From Pseudomonadota bacterium (GTDB lineage: Bacteria; Pseudomonadota; Alphaproteobacteria; Sphingomonadales; Sphingomonadaceae), in the NCBI GenBank assembly GCA_020160755.1, contig JAIUPN010000008.1, positions 62,001 to 126,000 of the forward strand: 64,000 nucleotides of DNA, written 5' to 3'. Below, in pieces: positions 1 through 9,492 of this stretch. The position numbers and the translations under genes are program-made. Numbering within the stretch: the first letter of the stretch is position 1; every line of letters begins with the position of its first letter. The notes beneath the pieces are model-generated. The model was given only the letters and a program-made list of their open reading frames with translations, did not search any database and was not told the DNA's origin.

Positions 1-1960
1 AACGCCACTCGGCATCGAGCGCGACGCCGATCGCCGCCTGCAATGCAAGCCGCTCGCGGCGGATCGCGTCGGGGTCGACGGTCACCATCTGGTCGCCGAT
101 AAAGGCTTCGCTCGGCAGCAGCACCGCCTCGGCGACGAACGCGGGGTCGCTGTCACGGCCTGCCAGCGTCTGCGCCACCGCTTCGATCACCGCGCCATTG
201 TCGGCGATCTTGCCCGAAACCGCCCCGACGAGTGTGTCGAGCATCAGTTGCTGCAACGCTTCATAGCGCGCGAAGGGGTCGTCGTCGTGCGCGGCAAGCC
301 AGGCCAGCTCGCCCTCCTCGCGCGCGAAATCGACGATCACCGGCGCCGAGAAGCCGCGGTTGATCGAAAGCATCGGCCGGCGGCGATAGCGGCCGAGCGG
401 CACCGCCATTTCGGCGCCGTCCAGCAGCACGAGCTGCTCGGCCTCTTCGCCGTGGCCGCCGTCAAGATCATAGGCCTTGATGCGCAGCGGGACGAGCATC
501 GGCGCCTTGTCGGGTTGGCCCGGCGTCGGCGGTACGGTCTGCGTCAGGTGGAGCGTACGCTCGCCCGTCGCCGCGTCGGTATCGATCCGCGCGGTGATAC
601 GCGGGGTACCCGCCTGACTATACCACAGGCGGAACTGCGTCAGGTCGATGCCCGCGCCGTCCTCGATCGCGCGGACGAAATCCTCGCACGTCGCCGCCTC
701 GCCATCGTGGCGATCGAAATAAAGGTCGGTGCCTTTGCGAAAACGGTCGGGGCCGACCATCGTCGCCATCATGCGAATAATCTCGGCGCCCTTGTTATAG
801 ATGGTCGCGGTGTAGAAATTCGAGATTTCCTGAAAACTGTCGGGGCGGATCGGGTGTGCGAGCGGCCCGGCATCTTCCGGAAACTGCGCGGCGCGAAGCA
901 GGCGGACGTCCTCGATCCGCTTGACCGGAGGCGAGCCCATGTCGGCGGAGAAATTCTGGTCGCGAAAGACGGTGAAACCTTCCTTCAGGCTGAGCTGGAA
1001 CCAGTCGCGGCAGGTGACGCGATTGCCCGACCAGTTGTGGAAATATTCGTGCGCGACGACGCCCTCGACCCCGTCATAATCGACGTCGGTCGCGGTGTCG
1101 GGGTCGGCGAGAATGTAGCGCGTGTTGAAGACGTTGAGCCCCTTATTCTCCATCGCCCCCATGTTGAAATCGCTGACCGCGACAATGTTGAACAGGTCGA
1201 GGTCATATTCGCGGCCATAGACACGCTCGTCCCATGCCATGCTGTCCTTCAGCGCCTGCATCGCATGGCCGGTACGCCCCTCGTCGCCGGCACGGACCCA
1301 GATGCCCAGTTCGATCTCGCGCCCCGACATCGTCGTGAAGCTGTCCTTGTTGGCGACAAGATCACCAGCGACGAGCGCGAACAGATAGGAGGGCTTGGGC
1401 CAGGGGTCTTCCCACAGCGCCCAGTGCGTGCCGCCCGCCCCTTCGCCCTGCTCGACACAATTGCCGTTCGACAGCAGGATCGGGAACTGCCCCTTGTCGC
1501 CTTCCATCCGTACCTTATAGCGGCTCAGCACGTCGGGCCGGTCGGGGTGGAAGGTGATCCGGCGGAAGCCCTCGGCCTCGCACTGGGTGCAGAGCATGTC
1601 GTTCGATGCGTAAAGGCCCATCAACTGCGTGTTCGTCGCCGGGTTGATGACCGTATCGACCTCGACGATCGCTGCGGTCCGCTCGCCGAGGTCTACGACG
1701 AGATCGCTGCCGTCCACGCGCCAGTCGTTCCACACCTCGCCGTCGACGCGCACCGCCGCCGGGGTCAGTCCATCGCCGCGCAGCATCAGCGGCACCGCCG
1801 CATCGGCAGCGCGCACCACCGAGAGCGCCGCGCCAACCTTCGTTTCATCGATACCCAGCGCGAAATCGAGCGCGATGTCGGGAACCTGCCATTCGGGCGG
1901 ACGATAATCGCCGCGATGGATGGTCACGGGAACGGCGGGCGTTGAAGTGGCGTCGGTCAT
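1..1960 (-). CDS. pepN: Aminopeptidase N, M1 family (3' end cut by window edge)
   Basis: This is a cytosolic zinc metallo-exopeptidase that removes N-terminal residues from peptides. The reading frame opens at the ATG at 1960 (MTDATSTPAVPVTI) and stays open to the left edge, giving about 653 codons of a family that is normally near 870 residues, so the C-terminal helical domain is missing. The exopeptidase motif GAMEN lies near residue 268. The zinc site HEYFHNWSGN lies near residue 305, followed by the downstream glutamate in LKEGFTVFRDQ. These positions match E. coli PepN closely. The gene is divergent from the YeeZ-like gene, with 46 bases between them. The assignment is firm; only the missing C-terminus is unseen. 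Confidence 0.96.
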   Translation of the reverse strand, partial: MTDATSTPAVPVTIHRGDYRPPEWQVPDIALDFALGIDETKVGAALSVVRAADAAVPLMLRGDGLTPAAVRVDGEVWNDWRVDGSDLVVDLGERTAAIVEVDTVINPATNTQLMGLYASNDMLCTQCEAEGFRRITFHPDRPDVLSRYKVRMEGDKGQFPILLSNGNCVEQGEGAGGTHWALWEDPWPKPSYLFALVAGDLVANKDSFTTMSGREIELGIWVRAGDEGRTGHAMQALKDSMAWDERVYGREYDLDLFNIVAVSDFNMGAMENKGLNVFNTRYILADPDTATDVDYDGVEGVVAHEYFHNWSGNRVTCRDWFQLSLKEGFTVFRDQNFSADMGSPPVKRIEDVRLLRAAQFPEDAGPLAHPIRPDSFQEISNFYTATIYNKGAEIIRMMATMVGPDRFRKGTDLYFDRHDGEAATCEDFVRAIEDGAGIDLTQFRLWYSQAGTPRITARIDTDAATGERTLHLTQTVPPTPGQPDKAPMLVPLRIKAYDLDGGHGEEAEQLVLLDGAEMAVPLGRYRRRPMLSINRGFSAPVIVDFAREEGELAWLAAHDDDPFARYEALQQLMLDTLVGAVSGKIADNGAVIEAVAQTLAGRDSDPAFVAEAVLLPSEAFIGDQMVTVDPDAIRRERLALQAAIGVALDAEWR

Positions 1961-2006
1961 GCGATCGATCTAGGCACAGCGCCGCCGACGCGCAATAAGG
2001 CGCGCG

Positions 2007-2798
2007 ATGGGACAGATGCTGATTTTCGGAATGGGCTATGCAGCGAGCCACCTCGCCGACCGCCTCACCGCGCGTGGCTGGGAGGTCGCGGGAACGACAC
2101 GGGACGGCCGCACGGGCAGCATCGCCTTTGCCGATGACCTCTCGGTGCTCGCAGCGTTGCGCAGCGCCACGCATATCCTGTCGTCGGTGCCGCCCGCCGA
2201 CGGTGCCGATCCGGTACTCGCGCGTTACGGCGATGCGATCGCCCTCGCTCCCGCCACATGGACAGGCTATTTCTCATCGACGGGCGTCTATGGCGACGCG
2301 GAAGGCGCGTGGGTCGACGAAAGCGCGCCGGTCAAAGGCCGCCGCCCCGACCGCAACGCCGCCGACGCCGCTTGGGAATGCCTGCGCGGCGATATTCGCA
2401 TCTTCCGCCTCCCCGGCATCTATGGCCCGGGCCGGTCGATCCTCGATCGCATATCCGAGGGCCGCGCGCACCGGATCGACCTGGCCGGACAGGTCTTCAG
2501 CCGCGTCCATGTCGATGACATCGCGGGCGGCGTCATCGCCTCGTTCCGGGGTCCGGCAGGGGTCTACAATCTCGCCGACGACGAGCCCTGCCATCAGAAC
2601 CGGCTCGTCGAATGGGGCTGCGCGATGCTCGGCGCCCCGCTGCCGCCGCTCCAGTCGCTCGACGAAGCGGGCCTCTCGCCCGCGGCGCGTGCCTTCTATG
2701 CCGAGAACCGCCGCGTCGCGAACGGCAAGGCGAAACGCCTGCTCGGCTGGAACCCGCGCTATCCGGGTTTTCGCGAGGGGTTGGCGGCGAGCGGCTAG
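2007..2798 (+). CDS. NAD(P)-dependent epimerase/dehydratase-like protein (YeeZ type, atypical SDR)
   Basis: A 263-residue extended-SDR Rossmann protein. The N-terminus MGQMLIFGMGYAASHLADRL carries the dinucleotide-binding glycine pattern GxGYxxxxL, and SSTGVYGD is the typical strand-4 segment of YeeZ-like proteins. The classical YxxxK catalytic pair is not evident: the corresponding stretch reads NAADAAWECL. It may therefore bind a nucleotide without classical SDR chemistry. The substrate is unknown. The 3' end overlaps the convergent DUF445 gene by 4 bases. Confidence 0.85.
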   Translation: MGQMLIFGMGYAASHLADRLTARGWEVAGTTRDGRTGSIAFADDLSVLAALRSATHILSSVPPADGADPVLARYGDAIALAPATWTGYFSSTGVYGDAEGAWVDESAPVKGRRPDRNAADAAWECLRGDIRIFRLPGIYGPGRSILDRISEGRAHRIDLAGQVFSRVHVDDIAGGVIASFRGPAGVYNLADDEPCHQNRLVEWGCAMLGAPLPPLQSLDEAGLSPAARAFYAENRRVANGKAKRLLGWNPRYPGFREGLAASG

Positions 2799-4108
2799 AT
2801 CAGAACATCGACGGTGTGGATCAGCACGCCGACGAGGCCGCCGACGAGCGTGCCGTTGATGCGGATATATTGCAGGTCGTCGCCGACCGCATTTTCGAGC
2901 CGGTCGGTGATCGTCTTCGCGTCCCAGCCGCGGATCGTGTCCGAGACGAGCTTGAGCGCGGTCTCGCCATAGCTGTCGACGACGCCGACGACCGCGCGGC
3001 GCGCGTAGCGATTGAGCGTGCGCTTGATCCCCGCATCCTCGCCCAGCATCGCACCGAACTGGGTGACGAGTTCGCCGATCCGGCCTGCGAGCATCGTGTC
3101 GGGGTTGCGCGCGGCCTTCAGCAGCGCGGTGCGCCCCTGTTCCCACAATCCGTCGAGCCAGCGCTTCACCGCCTTATTCTCGAGCAGCTCGTCGCGAACC
3201 TTCGCAACCTTCGCCTTCACCTCGGGATCGTGCTGAAGGTCGAGCGCCATCTTGGCGAGTCCTTCCTCGACACGGATGCGCAGCGGGTGCGTCTCGTCGA
3301 CCGCCATTTCGCTGAGCAGCTTCGACAGCCCCGCGACGATGCGGTTCGAAATGCTTTCGTCGAGCCCGGTGAAGCGGACGATCGCGTTGCTATTGTCGTG
3401 CACCATCTGGTGGATCAGATGCTCGTTGAGCTCGAGCGTCTTCGATCCCCATTTGACCATCGCGTCGAGCAACGGCTGGTGCCGCCCCTCGGCGAGCGCC
3501 GCTTGCAGCGCCTGCCCGAGCAGCGGTGCCACGTCGAGTTCGCGCAGGCGGTCGGCGATCGCCGACTTGACCATGCCGCCGAGCCGCTGCTGGTCGAGCG
3601 CGCCGAGCCCGTCGGCGATGATCCGCGACGCGCCGAGCCGCAGCCGCCCGCCGCCCTCGCCGGGTTCGGACAGGAATTTGCCGACCGCACCCGCGACGTC
3701 GACCGTCTGCATCTTGCGCGCGATCAGACGCGGCAGCAGAAAATTGGTGAGCAGGAAGCGCGCGAGCGTATCGCCGATGCGGTTCTTGTTGCGCGGGACG
3801 ATCGCCGTATGGGGGATGGGCAGCCCCATCGGGTGGCGGAACAGCGCGGTAACCGCAAACCAGTCGGCCAGCCCGCCGACCATCGCCGCCTCGGCAAAGG
3901 CGCGGACGAAGCCGACCGCCGGATGGACGTCCTGAAAATATTTCGCGCCGAGGAAGACGAACGCCATGACGATGAGCATACCCGTCGCGACGACGCGGAT
4001 ATTCATCCCGCCCGTCGGAACGGCGACGCCCACCCCCCGGTTCATAGAAGGAGGGTGGGCGCGCCCAATATCGTCAGTTTGCGGCGAAACGCTGTCCGTC
4101 ATAATCAT
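2795..4108 (-). CDS. DUF445 family membrane protein
   Basis: About 437 residues. A hydrophobic segment (ATGMLIVMAFVFLGAKYF) is followed by the family signature GGLADWFAVTALFRHPMGLP and then PHTAIVPRNKNRIG. The long remainder is amphipathic and helical, with a C-terminal hydrophobic stretch (NGTLVGGLVGVLIHTVDVLI). The family is a widespread inner-membrane group of unknown biochemical role. The start is uncertain: ATG at 4108, ATG at 4102 or a downstream ATG before NIRVVATGML are all possible, and none has a strong Shine-Dalgarno. It lies 45 bases downstream of the RND pump gene on the same strand and could be read through from it. Confidence 0.88.
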   Translation of the reverse strand: MIMTDSVSPQTDDIGRAHPPSMNRGVGVAVPTGGMNIRVVATGMLIVMAFVFLGAKYFQDVHPAVGFVRAFAEAAMVGGLADWFAVTALFRHPMGLPIPHTAIVPRNKNRIGDTLARFLLTNFLLPRLIARKMQTVDVAGAVGKFLSEPGEGGGRLRLGASRIIADGLGALDQQRLGGMVKSAIADRLRELDVAPLLGQALQAALAEGRHQPLLDAMVKWGSKTLELNEHLIHQMVHDNSNAIVRFTGLDESISNRIVAGLSKLLSEMAVDETHPLRIRVEEGLAKMALDLQHDPEVKAKVAKVRDELLENKAVKRWLDGLWEQGRTALLKAARNPDTMLAGRIGELVTQFGAMLGEDAGIKRTLNRYARRAVVGVVDSYGETALKLVSDTIRGWDAKTITDRLENAVGDDLQYIRINGTLVGGLVGVLIHTVDVLI

Positions 4109-4153
4109 CAAATGGCGAAGCGCCGCAAAAGTTGCAACCTGCGCGGTATCCCG

Positions 4154-7100
4154 TCACTCGGCTGGCTGCGACGCGATCTGCCCGTGCGGCTTGCTATCGT
4201 CACCCTTCCTGTAGGTGAGCAGGTTGCGCGAGAAGAAGCGGCCGAGGCGCTTTTCGATGCTGTCGGCAAGGCTGAAGCCCGCCGGGACGATCAGCAAGGT
4301 CAGCAGCGTCGACAGGATCAGGCCGCCGATCACGACGACCCCCATGGGCGCGCGCCATGCGCCGTCACCCGACAGCGACAGCGCGGTCGGCACCATGCCC
4401 GCGACCATCGCGACGGTCGTCATCACGATCGGCTGCGCGCGCTTGCGCCCGGCGTCGAGCAACGCCTCCATCTTCCCGACGCCATGATCCATCTCCTCGA
4501 TCGCGAAATCGACGAGCAGGATCGAGTTTTTGGCGACGATGCCGAGCAGCATCAGGAGGCCGATGTAGACGGGCATCGAGATTTCCATGCCGGTGACCGC
4601 AAGACCGAGCAAACCGCCGAGCGGTGCGAGCAGCAGCGACGACATGTTGACCAGCGGCGACACGAAGCGACGATAGAGCAGCACGAGCGTCGAGAAGACC
4701 AGCATCAGCCCCGACACGACCGCGATCATGAAGTTGGTGATCAGCTCGGCCTGCCACTTGGCGTCGCCCTGCACGACCTTGCGGATACCCTGCGGCATAT
4801 TCTTGACCGCGGGCAGCGCATCGATCTTTTTCTGCGCTTCGCCGGTAACGAGGCCCGGCGCCAGATCGGCACCGATGACGATGCGCCGCGTCTGGTTGTA
4901 ACGGCGAAGCTCGGTCGGTCCGGCGCCGAAGCCGATTTCGGCGACCGATTTCAGCGGCACCGTGGTCCCGCGCGAGGTCGGCACCGGCAGATTCTCGATC
5001 GTCGCGAGGCTGCGGCGCGAATCTTCGGACAGCAGCACGCGGATCGGGATCTGGCGATCGGAGAGCGAGAATTTTGCCGCATTCTGATCGATGTCGCCGA
5101 GCGTCGCGATGCGGATCGTCTGGCTGAGCGATGCGGTCGTCACGCCGAGCTCGGCGGCGAGATCCATCCGCGGGTTGACGATGATTTCGGGGCGGGGAAT
5201 GTCGCCCTCGATCCGCGGCGCGCGCAGCTCCTTCACCTTGCCCATCTGATCGACGATCAGGCGCGCGTGCTTTTCGAGCGCGACGGGGTCGTCGCCGCCG
5301 ATCACCATCGTGATGTCGCGACCGGAGAAGCCACCCGACTGGCTCTGGAACGACACGCGCGCATCGGGGATGGCGGCCAGCTTCGGTTGCAGGCTGCGTT
5401 CCCAGTCTACGCTGCTCATCGGACGCTCTTTCTTGAGCGTGATGAAGGCGTTCCCGCCGCCAACATTGACGTCGTAGAATGCCGTTTGGACGACCGGGCT
5501 GTTGTCGAGGATCGCGCCGATCTGCCGCACGATCGCCTCACTCTGCGCCAGCGTCGAGCCCGGCGGCAGTTCATATTTGACCTGGCTGTAATCGCTGTTG
5601 ATCGTCGGCTGGAACTGCTGCGGCAGGATCATGAACAACAGAATACTCGACGCGAAAGCGAGGAAGCCGATACCGACGATCCACACGCGGTGGTCGAACA
5701 GGCGGGCGTAAGCGCGTTGGGCAACATATTTTGACCATTTCGTGAATGCATATTGCCGTAGCCCGGCCAACCACGCCAGACCTCCAACAAGAGCGACCAC
5801 CGCCGTGGCGACGACGTATGTCACAAAAAGCTGGAAGGGCGTCAAAAGCAAAAAATACATCGCGGGATTTGGGGCGTCGCCGGACGTCACCGGCTGAAAG
5901 AACATCAAAATACGGCCGACAAGCCACAAGCCGCAGACGACCAAAGGAACCGCCACGAAGCTCCACTGCGTCGGCACCTCTTCGTAACGCGCCTTGACCG
6001 CCTTCTGCTTCGAACTGTCGAGCGTCCACGCCAGCACCTTTTCATAGCGGTCGACCCACGGTCCCGACGCATGGTCCTGCTCACCCTGTGCCGACAGAAA
6101 ATAGGCGGCAATCATCGGCGTTATCATGCGCGCGACCGCCAGGCTGACGAGCACCGCAAAGACGACGGTCATGCCGAACTGGATGAAGAACTGGCCTGAA
6201 ACGCCCGGCATCAGGGCGACGGGCAGGAAGACCGCAACGATGGACATCGTCGTGGCGACGACCGCGAGCCCGATTTCGTCGGCAGCATCGATCGACGCCT
6301 GATAGGCGGTCTTGCCCATGCGCATATGTCTGACGATATTCTCGATCTCGACGATCGCATCGTCGACAAGCACGCCGGCAACAAGACTCAAGGCAAGCAG
6401 CGACAGGCCGTTCAGCGAAAAGCCCATCAGGTCCATGAACCAGAAGGTCGGGATCGCCGACAGCGGGATCGCCAGCGCGCTGATCAGCGTCGCGCGCCAG
6501 TCGCGCAGGAACAGGAAAACGACGACGACCGCGAGCACCGCGCCCTCGATCATCGCGGCCATCGAGCTGCGATATTGTTCCTTGGTATATTCGGTGCGCG
6601 TGAAGAGGATCTTGAAGTCGACCTTGGGGTTGTTCTTCTTGATCTCCGCGAGCTTCTTCATCGTCTCGTCGTGGATCGTGACGTCCGACGCGCCCTTCGC
6701 CTTCTCGATCGAGAAGCTGAGCACCTGCCGCCCCTTGATCTTCGCAAGGTTGCGCTGTTCGGCATAGCCGTCGGTCACCTTCGCGATATCCGACAGGCGA
6801 ATGGTGCGGCCGTTGCCGATCGACAGGCGCGTTTCGCCGAGCTGGAACGCGTTCGCCGCGTTGCCGAGCACGCGCACAGCCTGTTCGGACCCTGCGATTT
6901 CGGTGCGCCCGCCCGCGGCGTTGACGTTCGTCTGCCGCAGCTGCTGGTTCACCTGACTGGCGGTCAGGCCATAGCTTTGCATCCGCGCGGGATCGAGGAT
7001 CACGCGGATTTCGCGATCGACCCCGCCCGAGCGGCGGACCTGGCTCATGCCCGGAATCGAGAGCAGTTCCTTGGCGACGCTGTTGTCGACGAACCACGAT

Positions 7101-7567
7101 AGCTGTTCGAGCGTCATGTCCGACGCCTCGACCGCGAAATAGGTGATCGGGCCGCCCGCGATATCGACGCGCACGACCTGCGGCTCGAGAATACCGTCGG
7201 GCAGGTCGCTGCGGATCTGCGAAATCGCCTGATTGACGTCGTTGTAGGCGCGGTCGATCGGGGTGCCGATCGCGAACTGCACCATCGTGCGGCTGTTGCC
7301 TTCGCCGACATAGGACGACATTTCGTCGACGCCGCTGACGCCGCGAACCGCCGCCTCGACGCGCTGGGTCACCTGCGTTTCAAGCTCCGACGGCGCCGCG
7401 CCGGGCTGCGCGACGATCACCTGTACCGCGGGGAATTCGATGTCCGGATTGTCGTTGACGTCCATCCGGTTGAAGCTGACGATACCCGCCAGCAACAGCA
7501 GCACGAACATGACGATCGGCGGCACCGGATTGCGGATGCACCAGGCGGAGATGTTGCGGAAGCTCAT
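4154..7567 (-). CDS. RND (HAE-1/AcrB-like) multidrug efflux permease with an extra membrane insert
   Basis: Inner-membrane, proton-driven efflux pump of 1137 residues; relatives are usually about 1030-1060. The N-terminus is typical (MSFRNISAWCIRNPVPPIV). The TM4 proton-relay aspartates are in AGVLVDDAIVEIENI and the TM10 lysine is in GIVAKNSILLVDF. Residues of about 516-626 (bases about 5690-6020) form an insert in the cytoplasmic loop between TM6 and TM7. It contains two or three hydrophobic segments (VAVPLVVCGLWLVG; LFVTYVVATAVVALVGGL), and its base composition is poorer in GC than the flanks. It follows the adaptor gene after 37 bases and is clearly co-transcribed with it. No TolC-like outer-membrane gene is adjacent. 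Confidence 0.95.
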   Translation of the reverse strand: MSFRNISAWCIRNPVPPIVMFVLLLLAGIVSFNRMDVNDNPDIEFPAVQVIVAQPGAAPSELETQVTQRVEAAVRGVSGVDEMSSYVGEGNSRTMVQFAIGTPIDRAYNDVNQAISQIRSDLPDGILEPQVVRVDIAGGPITYFAVEASDMTLEQLSWFVDNSVAKELLSIPGMSQVRRSGGVDREIRVILDPARMQSYGLTASQVNQQLRQTNVNAAGGRTEIAGSEQAVRVLGNAANAFQLGETRLSIGNGRTIRLSDIAKVTDGYAEQRNLAKIKGRQVLSFSIEKAKGASDVTIHDETMKKLAEIKKNNPKVDFKILFTRTEYTKEQYRSSMAAMIEGAVLAVVVVFLFLRDWRATLISALAIPLSAIPTFWFMDLMGFSLNGLSLLALSLVAGVLVDDAIVEIENIVRHMRMGKTAYQASIDAADEIGLAVVATTMSIVAVFLPVALMPGVSGQFFIQFGMTVVFAVLVSLAVARMITPMIAAYFLSAQGEQDHASGPWVDRYEKVLAWTLDSSKQKAVKARYEEVPTQWSFVAVPLVVCGLWLVGRILMFFQPVTSGDAPNPAMYFLLLTPFQLFVTYVVATAVVALVGGLAWLAGLRQYAFTKWSKYVAQRAYARLFDHRVWIVGIGFLAFASSILLFMILPQQFQPTINSDYSQVKYELPPGSTLAQSEAIVRQIGAILDNSPVVQTAFYDVNVGGGNAFITLKKERPMSSVDWERSLQPKLAAIPDARVSFQSQSGGFSGRDITMVIGGDDPVALEKHARLIVDQMGKVKELRAPRIEGDIPRPEIIVNPRMDLAAELGVTTASLSQTIRIATLGDIDQNAAKFSLSDRQIPIRVLLSEDSRRSLATIENLPVPTSRGTTVPLKSVAEIGFGAGPTELRRYNQTRRIVIGADLAPGLVTGEAQKKIDALPAVKNMPQGIRKVVQGDAKWQAELITNFMIAVVSGLMLVFSTLVLLYRRFVSPLVNMSSLLLAPLGGLLGLAVTGMEISMPVYIGLLMLLGIVAKNSILLVDFAIEEMDHGVGKMEALLDAGRKRAQPIVMTTVAMVAGMVPTALSLSGDGAWRAPMGVVVIGGLILSTLLTLLIVPAGFSLADSIEKRLGRFFSRNLLTYRKGDDSKPHGQIASQPAE

Positions 7568-7604
7568 GATTCAGACGCCTTTGTGCGGGCCCGGCCCGGA
7601 AAGA

Positions 7605-8783
7605 TTATTGCGACGATTTCTGGACCACCGGCTTCACCTTGTCGCCGGGGTTGAGGAAGGCGCCCGCGAGCACCACGACGCGTTCGGTGCCGTTGAGCCC
7701 CGATGCGATCGACACGCCATCGTCGGTCACGGTGCCAACCTTGACCAGGCGGCGCTGGATCTGGTTCTCGTTATCGACGATCAGCACGAAATTGCCTTCG
7801 GGACCGCTCTGCACCGCGCTTTCGGGAAGCATCGGGGCCTCTTCGGTACCCGCCACGAGGCGCGCGTCGGCGAAGCCGCCGGGACGCAGCGCCGCGCTGT
7901 ACGGAAGCGCGATGCGCACCATGCCCTGCCGCGTGTCGGGATTGACCACCGGCGACACCTGCCACACCGGCCCCGTGATCTGCACATTGGTCCCGACGGG
8001 GTTCACCGTCGCGCGCGTGCCGACGCGGACGCGCTGCAGATCGGCCTCGGCCATCTGCGCCATCATTTCCATCTCGCCGCCGCGCGCCATACGGAACAGC
8101 ACGCCGCTGCCCGCACCGACGATCTGGCCGGTCTCGACCTGGCGCGTCAGCACCAGGCCCGCCGCCGGGGCGACGATGTTGAGGCGGCCGTTGCGCGCCT
8201 GCGCCTCGGCATATTGCGCCTGCGCGACGCGAACGCGCGCGTTGGCGGCGTCGCGGGTTGCGCGCTTGCGGTCCATGTCGGCTTTCGAAATGAAGCCGCG
8301 CGACACCAGCGCATCGGCGCGGGTGAGCTCGGCCTGCGCCAGGTCGGCATCGGCCTGCGCGACGCGGATCGAGGCGGCAAGGCTGGCCGCCTGCTGCGCC
8401 TGGACCGAGCGGTCGATGATCGCGAGCGGCTGTCCGGCGTTGACCCACTGGCCGGGCTCGACGAGCACGCGGACGACCTGACCGCCTTCGCCGACGACGC
8501 CGACGGGCATTTCGCGGCGCGCCGCGATCGTGCCGTTGGTCGAGATCGTCGCTTCGACCGACTGGCGGCCGGGGATGACGACCGTGATGTTGGGAATGCT
8601 GGCCGCGCCGGGGCCGCCCGCAGCGCCTTCGCCGCCGGCTGCGCCGCCCTTGCTCGAGCTGAAGGCGTACCATGTCGCGGCGAGCGCAAGCGCGATCAGC
8701 ACCAGCGCGACGATCAGCCGCGTCCGGTTGCGGCGGCTGTCCGCCTCTTCGTAATAGCTCTGCGTGCCCGCCAGGCTGTCCAT
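7605..8783 (-). CDS. Efflux RND periplasmic adaptor (membrane fusion protein)
   Basis: An HlyD/AcrA-family adaptor of about 392 residues that links the RND pump to an outer-membrane channel. One N-terminal membrane anchor (RLIVALVLIALALAATW) is followed by a Gly/Ala-rich linker. Next come the lipoyl/barrel-sandwich halves (EPGQWVNAGQPLAIID and NIVAPAAGLVLTR), a helical hairpin rich in AxADLAQAELTRA-type heptads, and beta-barrel segments. The ATG at 8783 (MDSLAGTQSYYE) is chosen because GGAAAG lies 9 bases upstream; an in-frame extension to 8885 is possible but lacks this signal. A good promoter lies at 8910-8938. Confidence 0.93.
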   Translation of the reverse strand: MDSLAGTQSYYEEADSRRNRTRLIVALVLIALALAATWYAFSSSKGGAAGGEGAAGGPGAASIPNITVVIPGRQSVEATISTNGTIAARREMPVGVVGEGGQVVRVLVEPGQWVNAGQPLAIIDRSVQAQQAASLAASIRVAQADADLAQAELTRADALVSRGFISKADMDRKRATRDAANARVRVAQAQYAEAQARNGRLNIVAPAAGLVLTRQVETGQIVGAGSGVLFRMARGGEMEMMAQMAEADLQRVRVGTRATVNPVGTNVQITGPVWQVSPVVNPDTRQGMVRIALPYSAALRPGGFADARLVAGTEEAPMLPESAVQSGPEGNFVLIVDNENQIQRRLVKVGTVTDDGVSIASGLNGTERVVVLAGAFLNPGDKVKPVVQKSSQ

Positions 8784-8909
8784 CGAATCCACTTTCCGCT
8801 CGTAGTTCACGCCGATTCCCTCCCTGACTTGCGCGGCTTCCGGTACGGCGGGCACGGCAGCGCCCATCCCCCCTTCACCCCGCACGACAGGATCGATCCT
8901 GCACGAGGT

Positions 8910-8938
8910 GTATTACCTAATTAAATCACCACTGGCAA
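8910..8938 (-). promoter_or_regulatory. Promoter for the RND adaptor-pump operon
   Basis: Read on the minus strand, TTGCCA (8938-8933) and TAATAC (8915-8910) are separated by exactly 17 bases of AT-rich DNA, a near-consensus sigma-70 layout. It lies about 130 bases upstream of the adaptor ATG. The half-sites AGGT and ACCT flank the -10 region and could be an operator. No regulator gene is adjacent. The rest of the 8784-9100 gap holds only this promoter and the terminator at 9023-9056. Confidence 0.65.
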
Positions 8939-9022
8939 GAGGCGAAACTTCGCCCTCTCCCCGCGCCCCGGACGGCGGGCCATAGGCGCATCTACGTGCG
9001 ATTTCCAGTGGTTACGGGCATG

Positions 9023-9056
9023 AAAAAGGGCGGCGCGCGCGAGGCGGCCACCCTTT
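9023..9056 (-). terminator. Rho-independent terminator after the first GlsB-like gene
   Basis: On the minus strand, AAAGGGTGGCCGCC pairs with GGCGCGCCGCCCTTT-type sequence and is followed by a run of five T. It lies about 45 bases beyond the stop of the gene ending at 9101, so it fits termination of the small membrane protein transcript. Confidence 0.7.
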
Positions 9057-9100
9057 GTCTTTACGCCGATCCCGGAGAACCGGCTGTCAGGTCGCGGCGG

Positions 9101-9370
9101 TCAGCGAACGCGGCCGCGCCGGACGAGGTTGACGATCCCGAGCAGAACCACCGCACCGATGAACGCGGTCAGCAGGGTCATCGGGTCGAATGCATCGCCG
9201 CGCAAATGACCCCCGCCAAGAAAGCGGCCGAACAGGAAGCGGCCGAGGATCGAACCGATACAGCCGACGATGATGTTGAGGAAGATACCTTGCTGCGCAT
9301 CGGTACGCATGACGATGCTCGCCAACCAGCCGATAACGCCGCCCATGATGATTGCGATAATGAAATCCAT
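9101..9370 (-). CDS. GlsB/YeaQ/YmgE family small membrane protein (copy 1)
   Basis: An 89-residue, very hydrophobic protein with three predicted membrane helices. It has the family features GGVIGWLASIVMRTDAQQG, a Gly-rich middle helix and the C-terminal FIGAVVLLGIVNLVRRG. The family was once called transglycosylase-associated and is often stress-induced; its biochemical role is unresolved. It is a close paralogue of the next gene upstream (residues 10-30 and the last 20 are almost identical), so the pair looks like a tandem duplication. A Shine-Dalgarno-like GGGGG precedes the ATG. Confidence 0.9.
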   Translation of the reverse strand: MDFIIAIIMGGVIGWLASIVMRTDAQQGIFLNIIVGCIGSILGRFLFGRFLGGGHLRGDAFDPMTLLTAFIGAVVLLGIVNLVRRGRVR

Positions 9371-9492
9371 GACATTGACCCCCTACGATCGTTGTTGGCG
9401 CCTGACCCTGCAGGCATCACATTGGTAACTCAAATATTTGATATCGCCTAGCGGAATGGCGGCGGTGCCATGACGCCTCGCCGCCGCCCGGT

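Noticed and set aside
248..1945. Plus-strand frame opposite pepN
   Set aside because: The minus strand encodes the GAMEN and HExxH motifs at the proper spacing.
2612..5734. Long plus-strand frame across DUF445 and the RND pump
   Set aside because: Antisense artefact; the minus-strand genes have unmistakable family motifs.
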